Source of the DNA: Phymorhynchus buccinoides
Lineage: Eukaryota; Mollusca; Gastropoda; Neogastropoda; Raphitomidae
Direction of reading: 5' to 3'
Length of the DNA stretch: 64,000 nucleotides
Assembly: GCA_017654935.2 (NCBI GenBank)
Contig: CM065711.1
Span: forward strand, 30,844,536 to 30,908,535
Shown: positions 10,660 to 23,400 of the stretch, in pieces
How the letters are laid out: each line of letters begins with the position of its first letter
How positions within the stretch are numbered: the stretch's first letter is position 1
Notes under the pieces: model-generated
Told to the model about the DNA's origin: nothing
What the model saw: the letters and a program-made list of their open reading frames with translations, nothing else
Databases searched by the model: none
Position numbers and translations under genes: made by a program

Positions 10660-11125
10660 CCAATATGTGACATGTTACACTCGCAATCTAAAGACTCTTG
10701 ATCTCTGCTATGGCAACATCCCGCATGCTTACAGATCTATTAGTCTTCCCTCTATTGGCAACTCTGACCATGACTCTATTTGCTTAACCCTTTCACTGCC
10801 ACAGGAAAACTGATAAATTATCGATTTTCTTTCAGTTTAAAACAAATCTGTTAGACTCAATCTCAGAAAATTTAGTCTAGAGATATATCTTTCCTGGCTT
10901 ATCTAAGCCAAAACAAACATAATTCCAGGACTATGACATCAAAAGTTATGACATCATACACTAGGAGACTATCTCGTAGCAGGCAGGGAAGGGGTTAATG
11001 CCAAATATAGACCCAAGATACAGACTGAACCAGTTGTGAGAACGTGTGTGAAAATGTGGACGCCTGAAAGTGTGGAAGAACTGAGAGGATGCTTTGAGTG
11101 TAAGGAATGGATTGATTGATTGATT
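10660..11125 (+). pseudogene. LINE endonuclease scrap (copy A)
   Basis: The plus strand reads TCYTRNLKTLDLCYGNIPHA, then SISLPSIGNSDHDSICL. This is the end of an APE-type endonuclease domain with the S-D-H catalytic histidine motif. About 160 bases later, sequence matching CENVCENVDA and RTERMLECKEW follows, the linker also seen after the endonuclease in the LINE at 13,390. The intervening bases look inserted. It is a short, solo, inactive fragment. Confidence 0.65.
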
Positions 11126-11310
11126 GATTGATTGACTGATTTAATTTAAAGTCTGTTCACACAATGGTTATATTAGACAAAAAAATAATAATAAAAAAAA
11201 TAGTGTGTGTGCGTGTGCGCGCGCGTGTGTATGTGTGTGTGCGTGTGTATGTAAATATGTGTGCGTGTATGTGTGTGTGTAAATATGTGTGCGTGTGCAT
11301 GAGCAAGTGT
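11112..11310. repeat. (GATT)n and (GT)n simple repeats (copy A)
   Basis: A short GATT run at about 11,112-11,135, then an interrupted GT/GTAT tract at about 11,205-11,300. The copy B equivalent is at about 45,143-45,330 and has a shorter GATT run and a longer GC/GT part. Confidence 0.85.
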
Positions 11311-11399
11311 AACTATGCATATGATTTTTTGTATGTGAATGAGGAGAAGAAAGAAAGAAAGAAAAAAAAGAGTGACAAAGAAAACAAAATTAATTAACT

Positions 11400-13025
11400 C
11401 ATGAATTATACTAATCTTGCAATTCCAGAGCTGGATAAGACTATAGCAATTTTGATCATTTCATGACTGTAAACTACATCTTTTAAAGTTCCAATATGTA
11501 CAAGGATGGGAGTGTGTTGACTGATTCGTGCAGTTTTCACTGGTCTCACTGCCACGCACTGCCGACACATTCCAATTTCAGAGGAGCAGAAAGGAGAAAA
11601 ATTACTTCAAGATTAAAAACGAAAAGAAGCAAAAGGGCCAATAAGTCAGAACGATAGTAAATAATAGAAAGCAAAGGGAAAAGGCAGAGTCAAAGAGAGT
11701 GGTAGATTAGAGGAAGTTACAAGCACAGAACTTCCAGAAGATGGGAGAACTATTTTGTCCAGCTCCACACATATCGAGCCATGAGGATCCGAATCCACCC
11801 ACTGCCCCTGACTTTGTGAAATATTCATAGGCAACACATTCTCTAAGCGGTTAGCTATGCACGATGACCCGATTTTATAAAGAACATTTTAACAAAGATA
11901 TAGGTCTCCAGTTTTTTTATGTAATCCCTAGATTTATCCCCTTTTGGTATGCATGTAATTATCGCTTGTTTTTTAACAGATGAAAGTTCTCCCCTTTTAT
12001 AACCACAATTTAACGTCCTGACAACCCCTCCTATCTTGCCCCAGAAAATCCGTCTGTTCCAGGACTCTAGTTATTCTTCATATCCTTTAATGCAATACTT
12101 GCCTCCTCAAATGTAATTTCGCCTTCTAAGCTGTATGCCTCATCATGATCCAAGTGAGGTATGTTTCTTACCAAACCATCTGTTTCACATTTATCCACGA
12201 CTTTGTCAAATATTCATTATGCAGAACAACAAAACAATTCTTCCCGTCTTCACAGGCAGTCTCTAAACGTCACCCTACACTTGTGTAGTTGTTTGTATGG
12301 TGTTTTATGCAAGGACATTGCAGTCAATAAGTTAATTTTAAACAAGACAAAAAAGGAGATTAAAATTAATTCCTGGCAAATCACTGTATATGTTACCAGA
12401 AATACCTGGTAGTCTAAAACATGGAGCTAGCAGTTGCTTGATTTATAAGCTCATGCGTCGTTAATCCCCACCCCTCCCCATCCCCACCCCTAAAACAAAT
12501 GAGGTAAAGGTGCAAATCAACACCCCCTTCCACCCCCTCAACACTCCCTCCCTGTGATTTCTCCGCTCTCCCCGCATTTTCAGATTTGCGTTTCATAGCC
12601 AATATTAAGGTGTATTTTATCAACTTTTGAGCTAAATATCTTTGTTGAATAATTAATCGCAATCATAGTAAAGGCCATTATTTCATGTGTAGCGCAATAC
12701 ACACAACAAGTGATGGCCTGTCTTACTTCATTGCGTTCTTTCCGTCTTGCCTTTATCTTCTACTATTATTGAATGCATATTTTTAATTATGTAAATGGAT
12801 GAAAATTAACGTTAAATATAACAAACGATGGAGGTTAAAGTGCTCAATCTGCAACATAGATCGACATAAAACCTAATATATATATATATATCACAAAACA
12901 AGGTAAAGCTTAACTTCGCCTGGACTAATAAGAAAGGCAAGACTAAAAAATCGGAAAGAACCGAGAAATGGAGGAGGAGGTGTGGATCTGCATTACCCAA
13001 CTTTACTAGTGCTTTCATGTTCCGC
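11400..13025. other. AT-rich non-coding, no gene seen
   Basis: There is no supported gene in this stretch. It contains a short (TA)n run at about 12,879-12,891. The copy B counterpart is about 45,431-47,059. Confidence 0.5.
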
Positions 13026-13031
13026 ACTAAC

Positions 13032-13128
13032 CTGTCACGTGGGCTGGACGGGAAGTTCTGGCATCAGTTCTGTCAGCAGCTGTGACCCCATTTCCATCAG
13101 ACACCTTTACCATTTCAGCGTCAGACAT
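13032..13128 (-). CDS. Candidate first coding exon, minus strand (copy A)
   Basis: On the minus strand an ATG at 13,128 opens 32 codons, beginning MSDAEMVKVSDGNG and ending SRPAHVT. They run straight into a strong consensus splice donor, CAG then GTTAGT, with the GT at 13,031-13,030. The peptide is hydrophilic with no repeat character, and it is unchanged in copy B. No partner exon could be recognised at lower coordinates, and I do not recognise the protein. It could be the initial exon of a host gene whose other exons are outside the window, or a chance donor next to a short ORF. Confidence 0.3.
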
Positions 13129-13389
13129 TTTGTCAACCAGATCTAAGAAAGATACCAAAGTACCATAATTTAAAATAAAGTTAAAACGATCGTTAACACT
13201 ACTCAAAATATAATATAATGCATTAAGGTAATTTGCCACCTAGGCCAATGACTACACAAGCTTTTTGTACTCTAATGAATGCTTCAGTTTGACCGACGGG
13301 AGAATATTGTAGAGGCTTACTTTACCTCCTTGAACAAATCTAACTCAGAGGCTATTTTTGCCACTGAGAGATAGAGAGATACTGGCCAA

Positions 13390-15690
13390 TGTACGATCTA
13401 TGAGACCCACTGCTACGAACACCACTCCGGACGTAATACAGGCAAACACACGATTCATGCGAGAGTACAGAGATGTTTGTTTGTTGTCGTTTACAGAGAC
13501 ACGGATGTGTGACTAAATTTCAGATGACATGCTGTTTATTGATGGGGTTGGTAAGCCTTACAGAACGGACAGGGACACACAGGCAACAAATTTTAAAAAA
13601 ACAGTGCGGCAGCGTGTGCCTGTACGTCAACGAACGGTGGTGCGACAGTGTGCATGTGACGGTAAAACGACAATCGTGTTCAGCTGATTGTGAACTGCTA
13701 TCTGTGTCACTGTGACCCAGATACTTGCCACGAGAGTTCGGTCACCGTGTGTTACGTGCCCCCCTCTGACTGTGCTGCACGAGCTGCCGCAGAGATCGCT
13801 GACACTGTGCACTCTCTTCAACTGATTATCCCTGATGCCCCTTGCTTTGGTTTGGGCGAGTTTAATCACTGCAACATTTTACCTTCTCTTCCTACTTGTA
13901 ACCAATATGTATCTTGCTACACCCAGAATGAAAAGACCCTTGACTTGGCTATGGTAATATCCCAAATGCTTTTAAATCGGTCGCTCTGCCTTCCATCAGT
14001 GGCTCTGACCATAACTCTGTCTGCCTCATACCTAAGTATAGACCCAAAGTCCACACTGACCCTGTGGTGAAAAAGTGTGTGAAAAAGTGGATGCATCAAA
14101 GTGTAGCAGAACTGAGAGGATGCTTTGAGTGTACGGAATGAAGTGTGTTGACTGATTCGTGTGAGAGTGTGAGTGAAGCTGCTGACGTTGTGTCTGATTA
14201 CATTTCATTTTGTGAAGACATGATTATTCCCCAGAAAACTGAACATAATCCCTAGCAATAAACCCTGGGGGACCAAGTCTCTAACATCAACAATTAATCA
14301 AAAGAAGTTTATTTTTCAGACTGGAACCAAAGCAGAAAGTAAGACCACCCAAAGAACATTGTCTGACGAAATACGTGACCACAAAAAGGTTTACAAAGAA
14401 AAGGTTGAGTCTCAGTTCCAACGGGGGAACATGGCCGATGCCTGGAAAGGATAAAAAACCCTTACTCTGCAGAATAAGCCAGGCAGCCAGACATCCGTCA
14501 TGCCCCTGGAGGAACAACGATACTTTTCTGAAAAAGTTAATGAATTTTATTGCCGTTTTGAGCGTGATGATGTGAAAGAGGATTTGGATCATGTTGTGAA
14601 TAGACTGGATGAAATGTGCGTTGAGCGTGTGAATGATACGAGTGAATGTGTGATTGAGGCTGCAGAAGTGGAGGGATTGTTTAGCAAACTGAAGATCAGA
14701 AAAGCTGTTGGCCCTGACAACATCAGTGGGTGTCTTTTAAAATCATGTGCTAGTCAATTATGTCATGTTTTTAGTAATGTTTTGATGGTCTGTGAATGCT
14801 TGTTCTGTTCCTGATCTCTGGAAAAAGAGTATCATTTGTCCTGTCCCAAAGAAAAGTAAGCCTTCTTCCTTGAATGACTATCGCCCTGTTGCTTTGACCT
14901 CCATCGTTATGAAATGCTTGGAAAGACTCATTCTCAAATACATCACAACACTGACTACCCCTTTCCTTGATCCTAATCAGTTTGCATACAAACCTAACAG
15001 AAGTACAGACGATGCAACACTCACTCTCCTCCATAGCACATACACACAACTGGGAAAAACCCTGGCCCTTTTGTACGGATTATCTTTATTGATTTCTCAT
15101 CCGCCTTCAACATTATCCGACCTCATCTACTGGCCACTAAGCTCCTCTCCTACAACGTCTGTCCTCACTTTGTTAAATGGATGATCAATTGTCTTGTCAA
15201 AAGATCCGTCTGTCCACTTTCAGAAAGCTATCACGTCTGTAAGGCACTCTTCTACTGGCTCTCCTCAAGGCACTGTGCTCTCACATCTCCTCTTCACTCT
15301 CTACACTAATGATTGTACTGGCACTGACTCCATCCAACTTGTGAAATACTCTGATGATTCTGCTCTCCAAGATCTTTCCAACTCTGACCCTGTATACTTT
15401 GATCATGTTTCTTCTTTTGCAGCATGGTGTGAACACAACTGCCTGGACCTGAATGTACATAAAACAAAGGAATTGTTGATAGATTTTGTTTACAAAGAAT
15501 CTACCTGTTGTGACTGACCTTTTTATTCGTGGTGTGAAAGTTAAACGTGTAAATGAGAATAAATATTCAGGAACAATGATCGATGACAAGTTGAATGTTA
15601 ATGCAAATGTTATCTTATCCACAAACAAATGTTGAATGTATTGTTTGCAAAAGCTTAGAAATCTTGGTGTGAATGAAACTGTTCTGCAAA
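13390..15690 (+). pseudogene. Decayed CR1/Rex1-like LINE, endonuclease plus RT (copy A)
   Basis: In order the remnant holds endonuclease pieces (GFGKPYRMDRDT-like near 13,545, a degraded G-D-F-N-H box near 13,855, SGSDHNSVCL near 13,998), a linker (KVESQFQRGNMADAWKG, EKVNEFYCRFERDD), and RT. The RT pieces are KLKIRKAVGPDNISG, DLWKKSIICPVPKK, LNDYRPVALTSIVMKCLERL, FAYKPNRSTDDATL, GSPQGTVLSHLLFTLYTND and KYSDDSALQDL, which is the Y-x-D-D box. The tail is NENKYSGTMIDDKLN. Stops and shifts occur throughout, so it is dead. Its 3' end lies less than 100 bases upstream of the receptor 1 exon. Confidence 0.85.
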
Positions 15691-15768
15691 GCTTTCTAGT
15701 TGTGTGTGTGTGAAGGCCATGATCTTCTAAAACTTTACTTTTGGTTTCACTGATCATTGTGCGGACAG

Positions 15769-18700
15769 AAGAGGATGACACCAGCCAAACCCAGGGCTGG
15801 TCACTTGGAGAACACGTCAGTGAGACCTGCCCAGGTTCAGATTATTTCCTCACTGCCAATGTCACCAATGTCACTGTCATGTCAGTCAATATGTCAGAGT
15901 GTAACACGTTCTTTCTGTCAGCACAGCAAGGCGTGTTCTATGGATATTGTAACGGGTCCACGCCATTTTGTCATCTGAACGTGTGGGCACGACGTGACAT
16001 GTTTGTGCTGGCGCAATTTCGAAGAACGTCCTATTCATGCAATGGCGGAAGTTGGGCTATTGATATCTGCGATCATAAGCAAGACTGGCTATTTGGCTGC
16101 TTTAATATGTACTGTGATGACCATTCTTTGGCAGAAACGTTTTTCGCATCAATTGAACACATTTTCAAAATTACATATTACAATATGTATCCAGTGAACG
16201 TGGGAGCAACGCCACTGTACGGCCCAGAAGATGGGACAGCAAAACCCCCCAAAATAATGAAACATTATCCAGTGAAAGTTAGTCTTAATATTGTGAAAGG
16301 CGACGGTTTCGTAGTGCACTACGTGTCTCCACACTCTGGGTATGTCATGTTACCATGCCAGAACGAACGCAAAGATTATTGGGAAGAAGTGAAAACTTCA
16401 GCTGCACACGTCATCATGGTCAGTTTCCAGGGAACCACGCATGACCACCACCCCTGTCAGTTTTACATCGAACTGATTCACAAACACCCAGACACAAATG
16501 TTCAGAATATAATGCGTGTATGTGATGGGTACAACATCTCAGCCACAGTCTTTCCAGCAGCGAGTCTGCGATTTCATTTCAGCAAATCAAGACGCTATTA
16601 CAAGCAAATAAAGGTGGCTTTCTCCTTCCATTTGTACCTCAAAAAGCCTATTAAGTTAGGCAGCGGGTTGTTCAACTGTTCCGGTTACCTCTACGCTGAT
16701 TTTCAACATCACTTGGACTGTAACCTGAAGACAGAGTGTGAAGGAGGACATGACGAAACAGAGCACTGTCCTTACAGCAGTCCACTGTGCCAGGGACTGG
16801 TGGCTTCTCACCACAAATGTTTCCAGTTCATGAGACTGAGCACACGTGTGACTTATACACTGGGTAATCATGTGTGTGGTAAAATTGGTGGAACGCTAGG
16901 AGCTGTGATATCACGGTCAGAGGTAGAAGACATTCAGTGGATTTTCAAAACTCATGCCACGATCCGGGTTCTAATAGGTTATTCATCAGGCTGGATCTAT
17001 GTTCCCTTTCAGTACAGTAAGTTTCAAAAGTGGATCACCGGTGTTTTGATCTACAGGGTGCATGTCAAATTCACTTCTTCTTGCAGTCCATCAAGGATTG
17101 TTCATCGTGCAGCAGTTATGTGGACATTAACGAATTACAATGTACTGCATAGTACAGCAAAATCATGGGACATACTGTGTGAAACCCATCCACCCAACCA
17201 ACACCAGGTGTTCCCTGTGCACACTGTACAGATGCGTGGCTCACATCAACTTGGGTGGATGTTCACCAAAACTCAACAGCATTTAACAGTTTGCTCCGCT
17301 GGTTTCATAACACATCAGTTTCTCTCACATGATTTTCGTGCTGTCTGTAGAAACGAGTTATCACATAAGTTTGATGCACCGTTTAACATCAGCTCTGCAT
17401 TTATTGATAGAAAAACATTGGCCCCCAAAATGGTAATGTTTGATTGTGATGATGATGGGACCACAACACTGCCTTTCACTCTGGTCTGTGACTTTAGACA
17501 CGACTGTCCAGATCACAGCGATGAATCCTTCTGTGAACATTCTCCACGTGGTGGCTTTGTGTGCGCCAATGGTCAGTGCATTTCACACAGCCAACGCTGC
17601 AACGAGTATTCAGATTGCATGGACGACTCGGATGAAAAACAGTGCGGTGTTGTTCTTAGATTGTATCCCCAAAATAAGAAGATGCCAGCAGCTATAAAAC
17701 ATATGATGAATCTAGATGGGGCAGGATATTTCAGTCGGTGGTTGATGGAGTTAAACGAGTCTTGTCCACACTCTCATTACCATTGCACAGTGAAGGAGCT
17801 GAACTGTCTCCCTGTCTACACCAGGTGTAACGGACTGTCGGACTGTCTCTATGGCGAGGATGAAGACAACTGTTATGCAATGACGTGTACTGGTTTCTAC
17901 TCGTGCCTGGACTCCACAGTCTGTGTGCACGAAGATCATCTGTGTGATGGCTGGGGTCAGTGTCCACAACGTGATGACGAATGGTCCTGTGACTCAGCCT
18001 GTCCCGAGGGTTGCCTGTGTGAAGGACATTCTTTCACATGCCCTGTTCCTATAAATGCCCAGCTCTTTACAGAGCTCAGATATTTAGATGCTACAGGTTC
18101 TGCGATGACTGTCGCTGGTCTGGGACGCAGCTGGTATCTCATTGGTTTGAAACTTTCCTTCTGTTCTCTTGTCAACATTTCAGATGTGAGACTGTTCAAC
18201 TTGCAGTTCATGGATCTTTCACACAATCAGATTCCATCAGTCAACATTTCTCTTTTCCTTTCCTTGCCAAATGTAAAGGTCCTCCGTTTGGCAAACAACC
18301 GTCTAGCATCTTTTACAAACATATCCTTGTGTTTTACCCATGATGCACTTAGCACTGTAGATATTTCAGTGAACAGGCTATCTTTTCTTGATAACGCTTC
18401 AACTGTATTTTTTGCTAATTTAATCCGTTTAAATATATCATTCACCGATATTGACACAGTCAAATCGACAGGACTTAAACAATTACGGCGACTAAAAGAA
18501 TTGGATATTCGAGGTAATCCTCTTCATAGCTTTCCATTGAACTTGCTAGGTAATTTGTCTCATTTAACTAAACTGTTTTCTTCCAATTTCAGATTGTGCT
18601 GCAAGGTGTTGTGGCATAAAGAAGCACGCACTGGAAGGTGTTCAGCCCCAGAGCCTGTGTTTTCTTCATGCCACAATTTGATACCAACACAGTTCTACAG

Positions 18701-19604
18701 AACCCTGTTCTGGGTCAATGCTGTCTCGGCCATTGTAGGAAACGTGATGTGCTTCATAGTGGCAATAAACATACAAAACATATTTTGTGTGAATTTTTCT
18801 TTGCTGATTGCCAATGCACAGCTTGCTAATTTGTGTATGGGCATCCACTTGGTCATAATTACAATAGGTAATGAAATACACAGAGGACAGTTTATCCACT
18901 ATGAACAGATGTGGATAGACAGCACTGCCTGTAAAATGGCTGGTGTACTTTTTAACGTGTCCAGTGAGGTGTCAGTTGTGGTGATCTTCTTCATTATGAT
19001 TGACTTTATATTCATGGCCAATTTCCCTTACAGCATGCATATACTTACTAGATGCTTAGCTCTTTTCAGTGTGACCATATGGCTCGTTGTTTTCATATCA
19101 TCTCTTAGCACTGCTTATACTGAGTTGTTAGACTGGACACCTTGTAAAACATCTGGATTGTGTCGACTTGGTTTGTTTGGTATGTGTTTGTGGCAGGAAG
19201 GATTTGGTTGGTTTATAGGCGTTCTGGTATTTAACATATTATTGTGTCTCGTGACAACGGCTGGCCTTATCATTATCTGCAAGCGAACTAAGCAACACCA
19301 CACTGTGACTGATTCCACCAAAAGATCTCTCTACTATTCATCCCAGGTGTTTGTGAAAGTCGCTGTCACAGACGTCCTGTGCTGGTTCTCCATGGGGCTT
19401 GCCAACACGATGACCTCAGGCAGCCACGGTCTGGGACATGTCCATGTTGTTTTGACTGTGTTCATGCTGCCTCTCAACTCTGCCCTCAACCCCTGTTTGT
19501 ACCTGTGGACTGTGGCTACCCACCATCAGCAACAAGCACAGATGAACAGACTGCTGCACACGTTGAAGACACGGTTGGCTGGGAACAAGGGCAGGCACAA
19601 ATAA
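15769..19604 (+). CDS. Receptor 1: LDLa / lectin-like / LRR 7TM receptor (GRL101-like), copy A
   Basis: One long exon encodes a type C LGR-like receptor. Counting from the open-frame start at 15,741, it has Cys-rich CUB-like sequence (about residues 15-300), LDLa1 (310-343), a C-type-lectin-like domain (352-480) and LDLa2-5 (566-752). Then come an LRR N-cap (754-768), LRRs (778-955) and seven TM helices (about 984-1255). Such proteins sit in the plasma membrane. GRL101 from Lymnaea is the founding relative. There is no in-frame ATG before residue about 48 and no signal peptide, so I start the exon at an AG acceptor (15,767-15,768, phase 1). The first exon is unseen. Notably the 7TM core lacks canonical residues: N1030 replaces the TM2 Asp, D1088-F1089 replaces D-R, and S1217 replaces the TM6 Pro. 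G-protein coupling is therefore doubtful. AATAAA overlaps the stop. Confidence 0.88.
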
Positions 19605-19627
19605 ATTATCTGAGGAATGTGTTACCC

Positions 19628-19728
<101 letters not shown>

Positions 19729-19889
19729 CCTCTCTCCTTCCCTCATGACAGAAGCTCACGAAGGGCAGCAGCAACGACGAGAAAGAATGTGTCCAAGTAT
19801 ATTAAGGCAATACAATGAGTTTGTGAAAATCTAGTTGTTATAATATAGTCCAGTCATTTAATGGGTATTGCATCAGATATTCTCAATTG

Positions 19890-20110
19890 TTAGCGTATGA
19901 ACCACCCTGTGGCAGCCCTTGATATGACATACAGGTTCCGGATGTCACATTTTGAAATGGAAAGAGTCATAAGTGAATTAAGATCAGCAGATGATAATCT
20001 ACTATTGCTTTGTAATGGTGACTTAAATGAAGTAACTGGCATAATGCAACCCAATGCACGATGTGCAATTTAACTTCCTTCCCTGTGTATGTTGTAAGTT
20101 TTTTAAAAAG
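19890..20110 (+). pseudogene. LINE endonuclease remnant between the receptors (copy A)
   Basis: The plus strand reads ERVISELRSADDNLLLLCNGDLNE, resembling the G-D-F-N-A-R-T-G catalytic segment of APE endonucleases and the helix before it. It breaks at a stop just after G-D-L-N-E. No other LINE domain is adjacent. It is a short match, and the family is uncertain. Confidence 0.4.
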
Positions 20111-20492
20111 AAATAAAAACTTGAATGGATGAAATGTTCAAATATCTATCTGAACAAAATCACACAGGGACTATCTGCATGCATGCTTAAGCAAATGGCC
20201 ATAAGTAAAAGGATTGAATCCGACCACATTTCAGTTGAACTGCATTACCAACTTGGATTAATCCTTTCAATATAAAACAGTTATAATAAATCATCTGCGT
20301 TTTGCTTGGTACATAATTATTTGTTTTGTTTTATTTTGTTTGTTTGTTCGGAATTTTTAGTCGTCTTCTTTTGTTATTCCCTTTCTTGTTTCAAATGATC
20401 TCTACTGTTATTTTCCTATTGATTCTCTATTCTTCTTCACATGATTGGGTAGAAAGGATTGAAATCGAACCAATCAGAAACTGACACCTCAG

Positions 20493-23400
20493 CTGTGATG
20501 ACGTCAGCCTCATCTGGATACGTCACATTGAGGGGGAACGAAGGTTTGTTGGGAGGGCGGGTAAGGCGTGTGCCTGTGCCTGAGGGGCACGTGGTCATGA
20601 TCAGCTTGCGTTTGTTTAGCGTTGAAAACTGTTGCGATGAAGGCAGGGTTAGAATTCTTGTCAGCAATAACATTCAGGATTTGACAGCCGTAGATGCAAA
20701 GCGTTCGAAGAAATACATCAGAGCCCAGCTCATAAAAACTGAAGAGGTTTTCTTTGAAGGAGATTCACACTGCTCTGCAGCAGTTCCAAAGTGCTATGAC
20801 TTTTTCTTCTCCTTCCACCCTGAACGCCAGGCACCGGCAGAACTCGGTGATGGTTTTTTCAACTGTTCCACAGACAATTACCTCAGCTTCAAACATCACA
20901 TGAACTGTAACTTGAGGACTGAGTGTGAAGGTGGACAGGACGAGACAGAACTCTGTCCCTACAGTAGTGCTGAGTGTCCAGGTATGGTGTCACTGTGTCA
21001 CCGGTGTTATAAGCATGACACTATTGAAGGCTTCAGAAGAATGGCTGCTCTGGACAACTCTTACAGCATCAAGTATCAAATAGTTTATGTCTCCACCTAT
21101 GGATATGTGAAGCATAAAATTTCTTATGGAAAACTAAGAGGATTTTGTCAGTACAAAGGAGGGAACATAGGAATGCCTAAATGTAATCATGCCTGGTTCT
21201 ATGACTTTCATAAATTCACAAAACCATATGTGTATGCTACTAATACGGTTGTTGTTGGTCTGACTGTAGGAAATGTTTCTGTGCCAAAATTGTACAGAAC
21301 CGCTATAATCAGCGAAGACAGAACGGTTCTTTACCACACCCTGCAGTTTGAGTTTGAAGAAGAAAAGGCATACAGAACAAATCTTGGCCTACATAATTGC
21401 CTCACATATTCAAATACAAAATTCAAAATTCAGCCTATGAGCATATTGTGGCCTGAACAAAAAGCAATATTGTGTGAGTACAACCAGAACCAGATAGGGA
21501 GTTATCTCAGTATAGTCATCAAACCATTCAGTTGTGCACAATGTCTGTACCCAGAATCTGTCGTAGCTTGTCCAGCTGGTCACGTGACTCACTCCTTCCT
21601 TCTGTGCGGTTCCTCTACAGACAGTGTGTGCAGTCAGGGACAGGTGTCAGCCTGCAGCTTTCCTCCCACCTCAGAAATGTCCGAAAGATGGACTTCAGCA
21701 CACCAGGGAGTCCCCCCTGTCCACTTGTTTCACTGTGAGAATGGTCAGCAAACATTGTCTTTCACTTTAGTCTGTGATTTCATTCAGGACTGCCAGGGTG
21801 GGAGCGATGAGAGTTTTTGCGTGCATCCCCCCTGTGTCCGATCTTTCACCTGCAGCAATGGTCAGTGTGTGCCCTACGACAATGTGTATGACCGAGTGCC
21901 GCACTGCTACGACGAGTCCAATGAACAAACGGAAAAGATTCACAGAGAAGAGCGACTAAGCATACCATATTTCCCTTCTCCAACTCTGGTGAGCTTTGAT
22001 GGAAACAGTATGTTTGTTTCAACCCCAATGAAGATCAATGAGTCATGTCCTGATTCCCACTACCGTTGTCCTGGTAAGCTGAATGACTGCTTACCAGTGT
22101 ATACACGGTGCAACGGGATGTACGACTGCGTAGGTCACGAGGATGAAGAAGGCTGTGAGCAGATGATGTGTCCTGGGTTTTTCCGATGCAGAAGGTCCAT
22201 ACTGTGTGTGCATGGAGATCACCTGTGTGATGGCTGGCCTCACTGCCCACTGCGTGATGACGAGTTGTCCTGTGGAGGGACGTGTCCTGAGCAGTGTGTG
22301 TGTCAGGGCCACACTTTTGTGTGTTCTGGTCACTTCGCTGGTGATGGTATCCCTGCTCTACGTTATCTGGATGCCACAGGGTCTGGAACAACTTTCACCA
22401 ATGTCAGAAACAACAAATATCTGGTTGTGCTGATCCTTGCCCAGTGTTCACTGTCTGTCCTGCCCTTCATGGAATATTCCAGCCTGAAGTCACTTGACCT
22501 GTCCAGCAACAAACTACAGCGTGTCAACTTGGCTCATTTTGCAGCTCTGGGCAATCTACAATGGGTATCTGTATCCGACAACCCTATCACGTTGGTCTAT
22601 ACTGATGCAGCATTCACTGCGCAGCAAACTGAACTGAAGACACTGGATCTGTCACGCACATTGTTGACAACACTGGACTCCGAAGTTCTGTCCACGTTCA
22701 AGGCTTTATTAGAACTGAATCTGACTAGCACTACCATTCACACTGTAAGTCCTCACGGATTTCACTCAACACCTAAACTCAAAAAACTGTACCTGGATGG
22801 TAGTCCTTTGAAAACATTCCCACCGGATGTGCTGAAACACCTTTCCAGTCTGCAGACTGTGACCACAGACAACTATAAACTATGCTGCAGTGAGCTGCTT
22901 CCAAACACTGTTGACAGAGTGGACTGCATCTCAGCAACAGACGGAATTTCGTCATGCGAAGATTTGCTGCTTTCAGAAATGTACCGTGTGTTTCTCTGGC
23001 TCATCGGCTGTCTGTCAATCACTGGCAATGCTTTCTGCTTTCTAACGCGTCTGTGTGTGAAGAAGATGAGCTCTGCCAGTGGATTCAGTGTGTTTGTCAC
23101 GAACCTGACTGTGGCTGATTTTCTGATGGGGGCCTACATCACTATCATTGGAACTGCTGATGAAATGTTCCGGGGCAGGTATCTGTTCCACGATGATACC
23201 TGGATGAGCAGCGCAGCGTGTAAACTGGCTGGAGTTCTATCCATGGTGTCCAGTGAAGTGTCAGCTCTGACCATCTGGTTTGTCACCCTGGACCGTTTCA
23301 TTGTGCTCCGCTTTCCGTTCAGCACTCGGCGATTCCAAAGGAAATCAGCGGCAGCTGCATGTGTGGTGACCTGGCTGTGTGGAATGGTTCTGGCTGTGAT

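Noticed and set aside
15741..15770. Starting receptor 1 at the TTG at 15,741 (and receptor 2 at the TTG at 20,459)
   Set aside because: TTG starts are not expected in animal nuclear genes, no signal peptide follows, and both sites lie just before plausible phase-1 splice acceptors.
15281..15781. 166-codon minus-strand ORF (and its copy at 49,315-49,815)
   Set aside because: It is the shadow of the plus-strand LINE RT, and its sequence has no domain resemblance.
15769..19604. Toll-like receptor
   Set aside because: LRRs are present but the C-terminus has seven helices and no TIR domain. LDLa and lectin-like domains point to the GRL101/LGR type.
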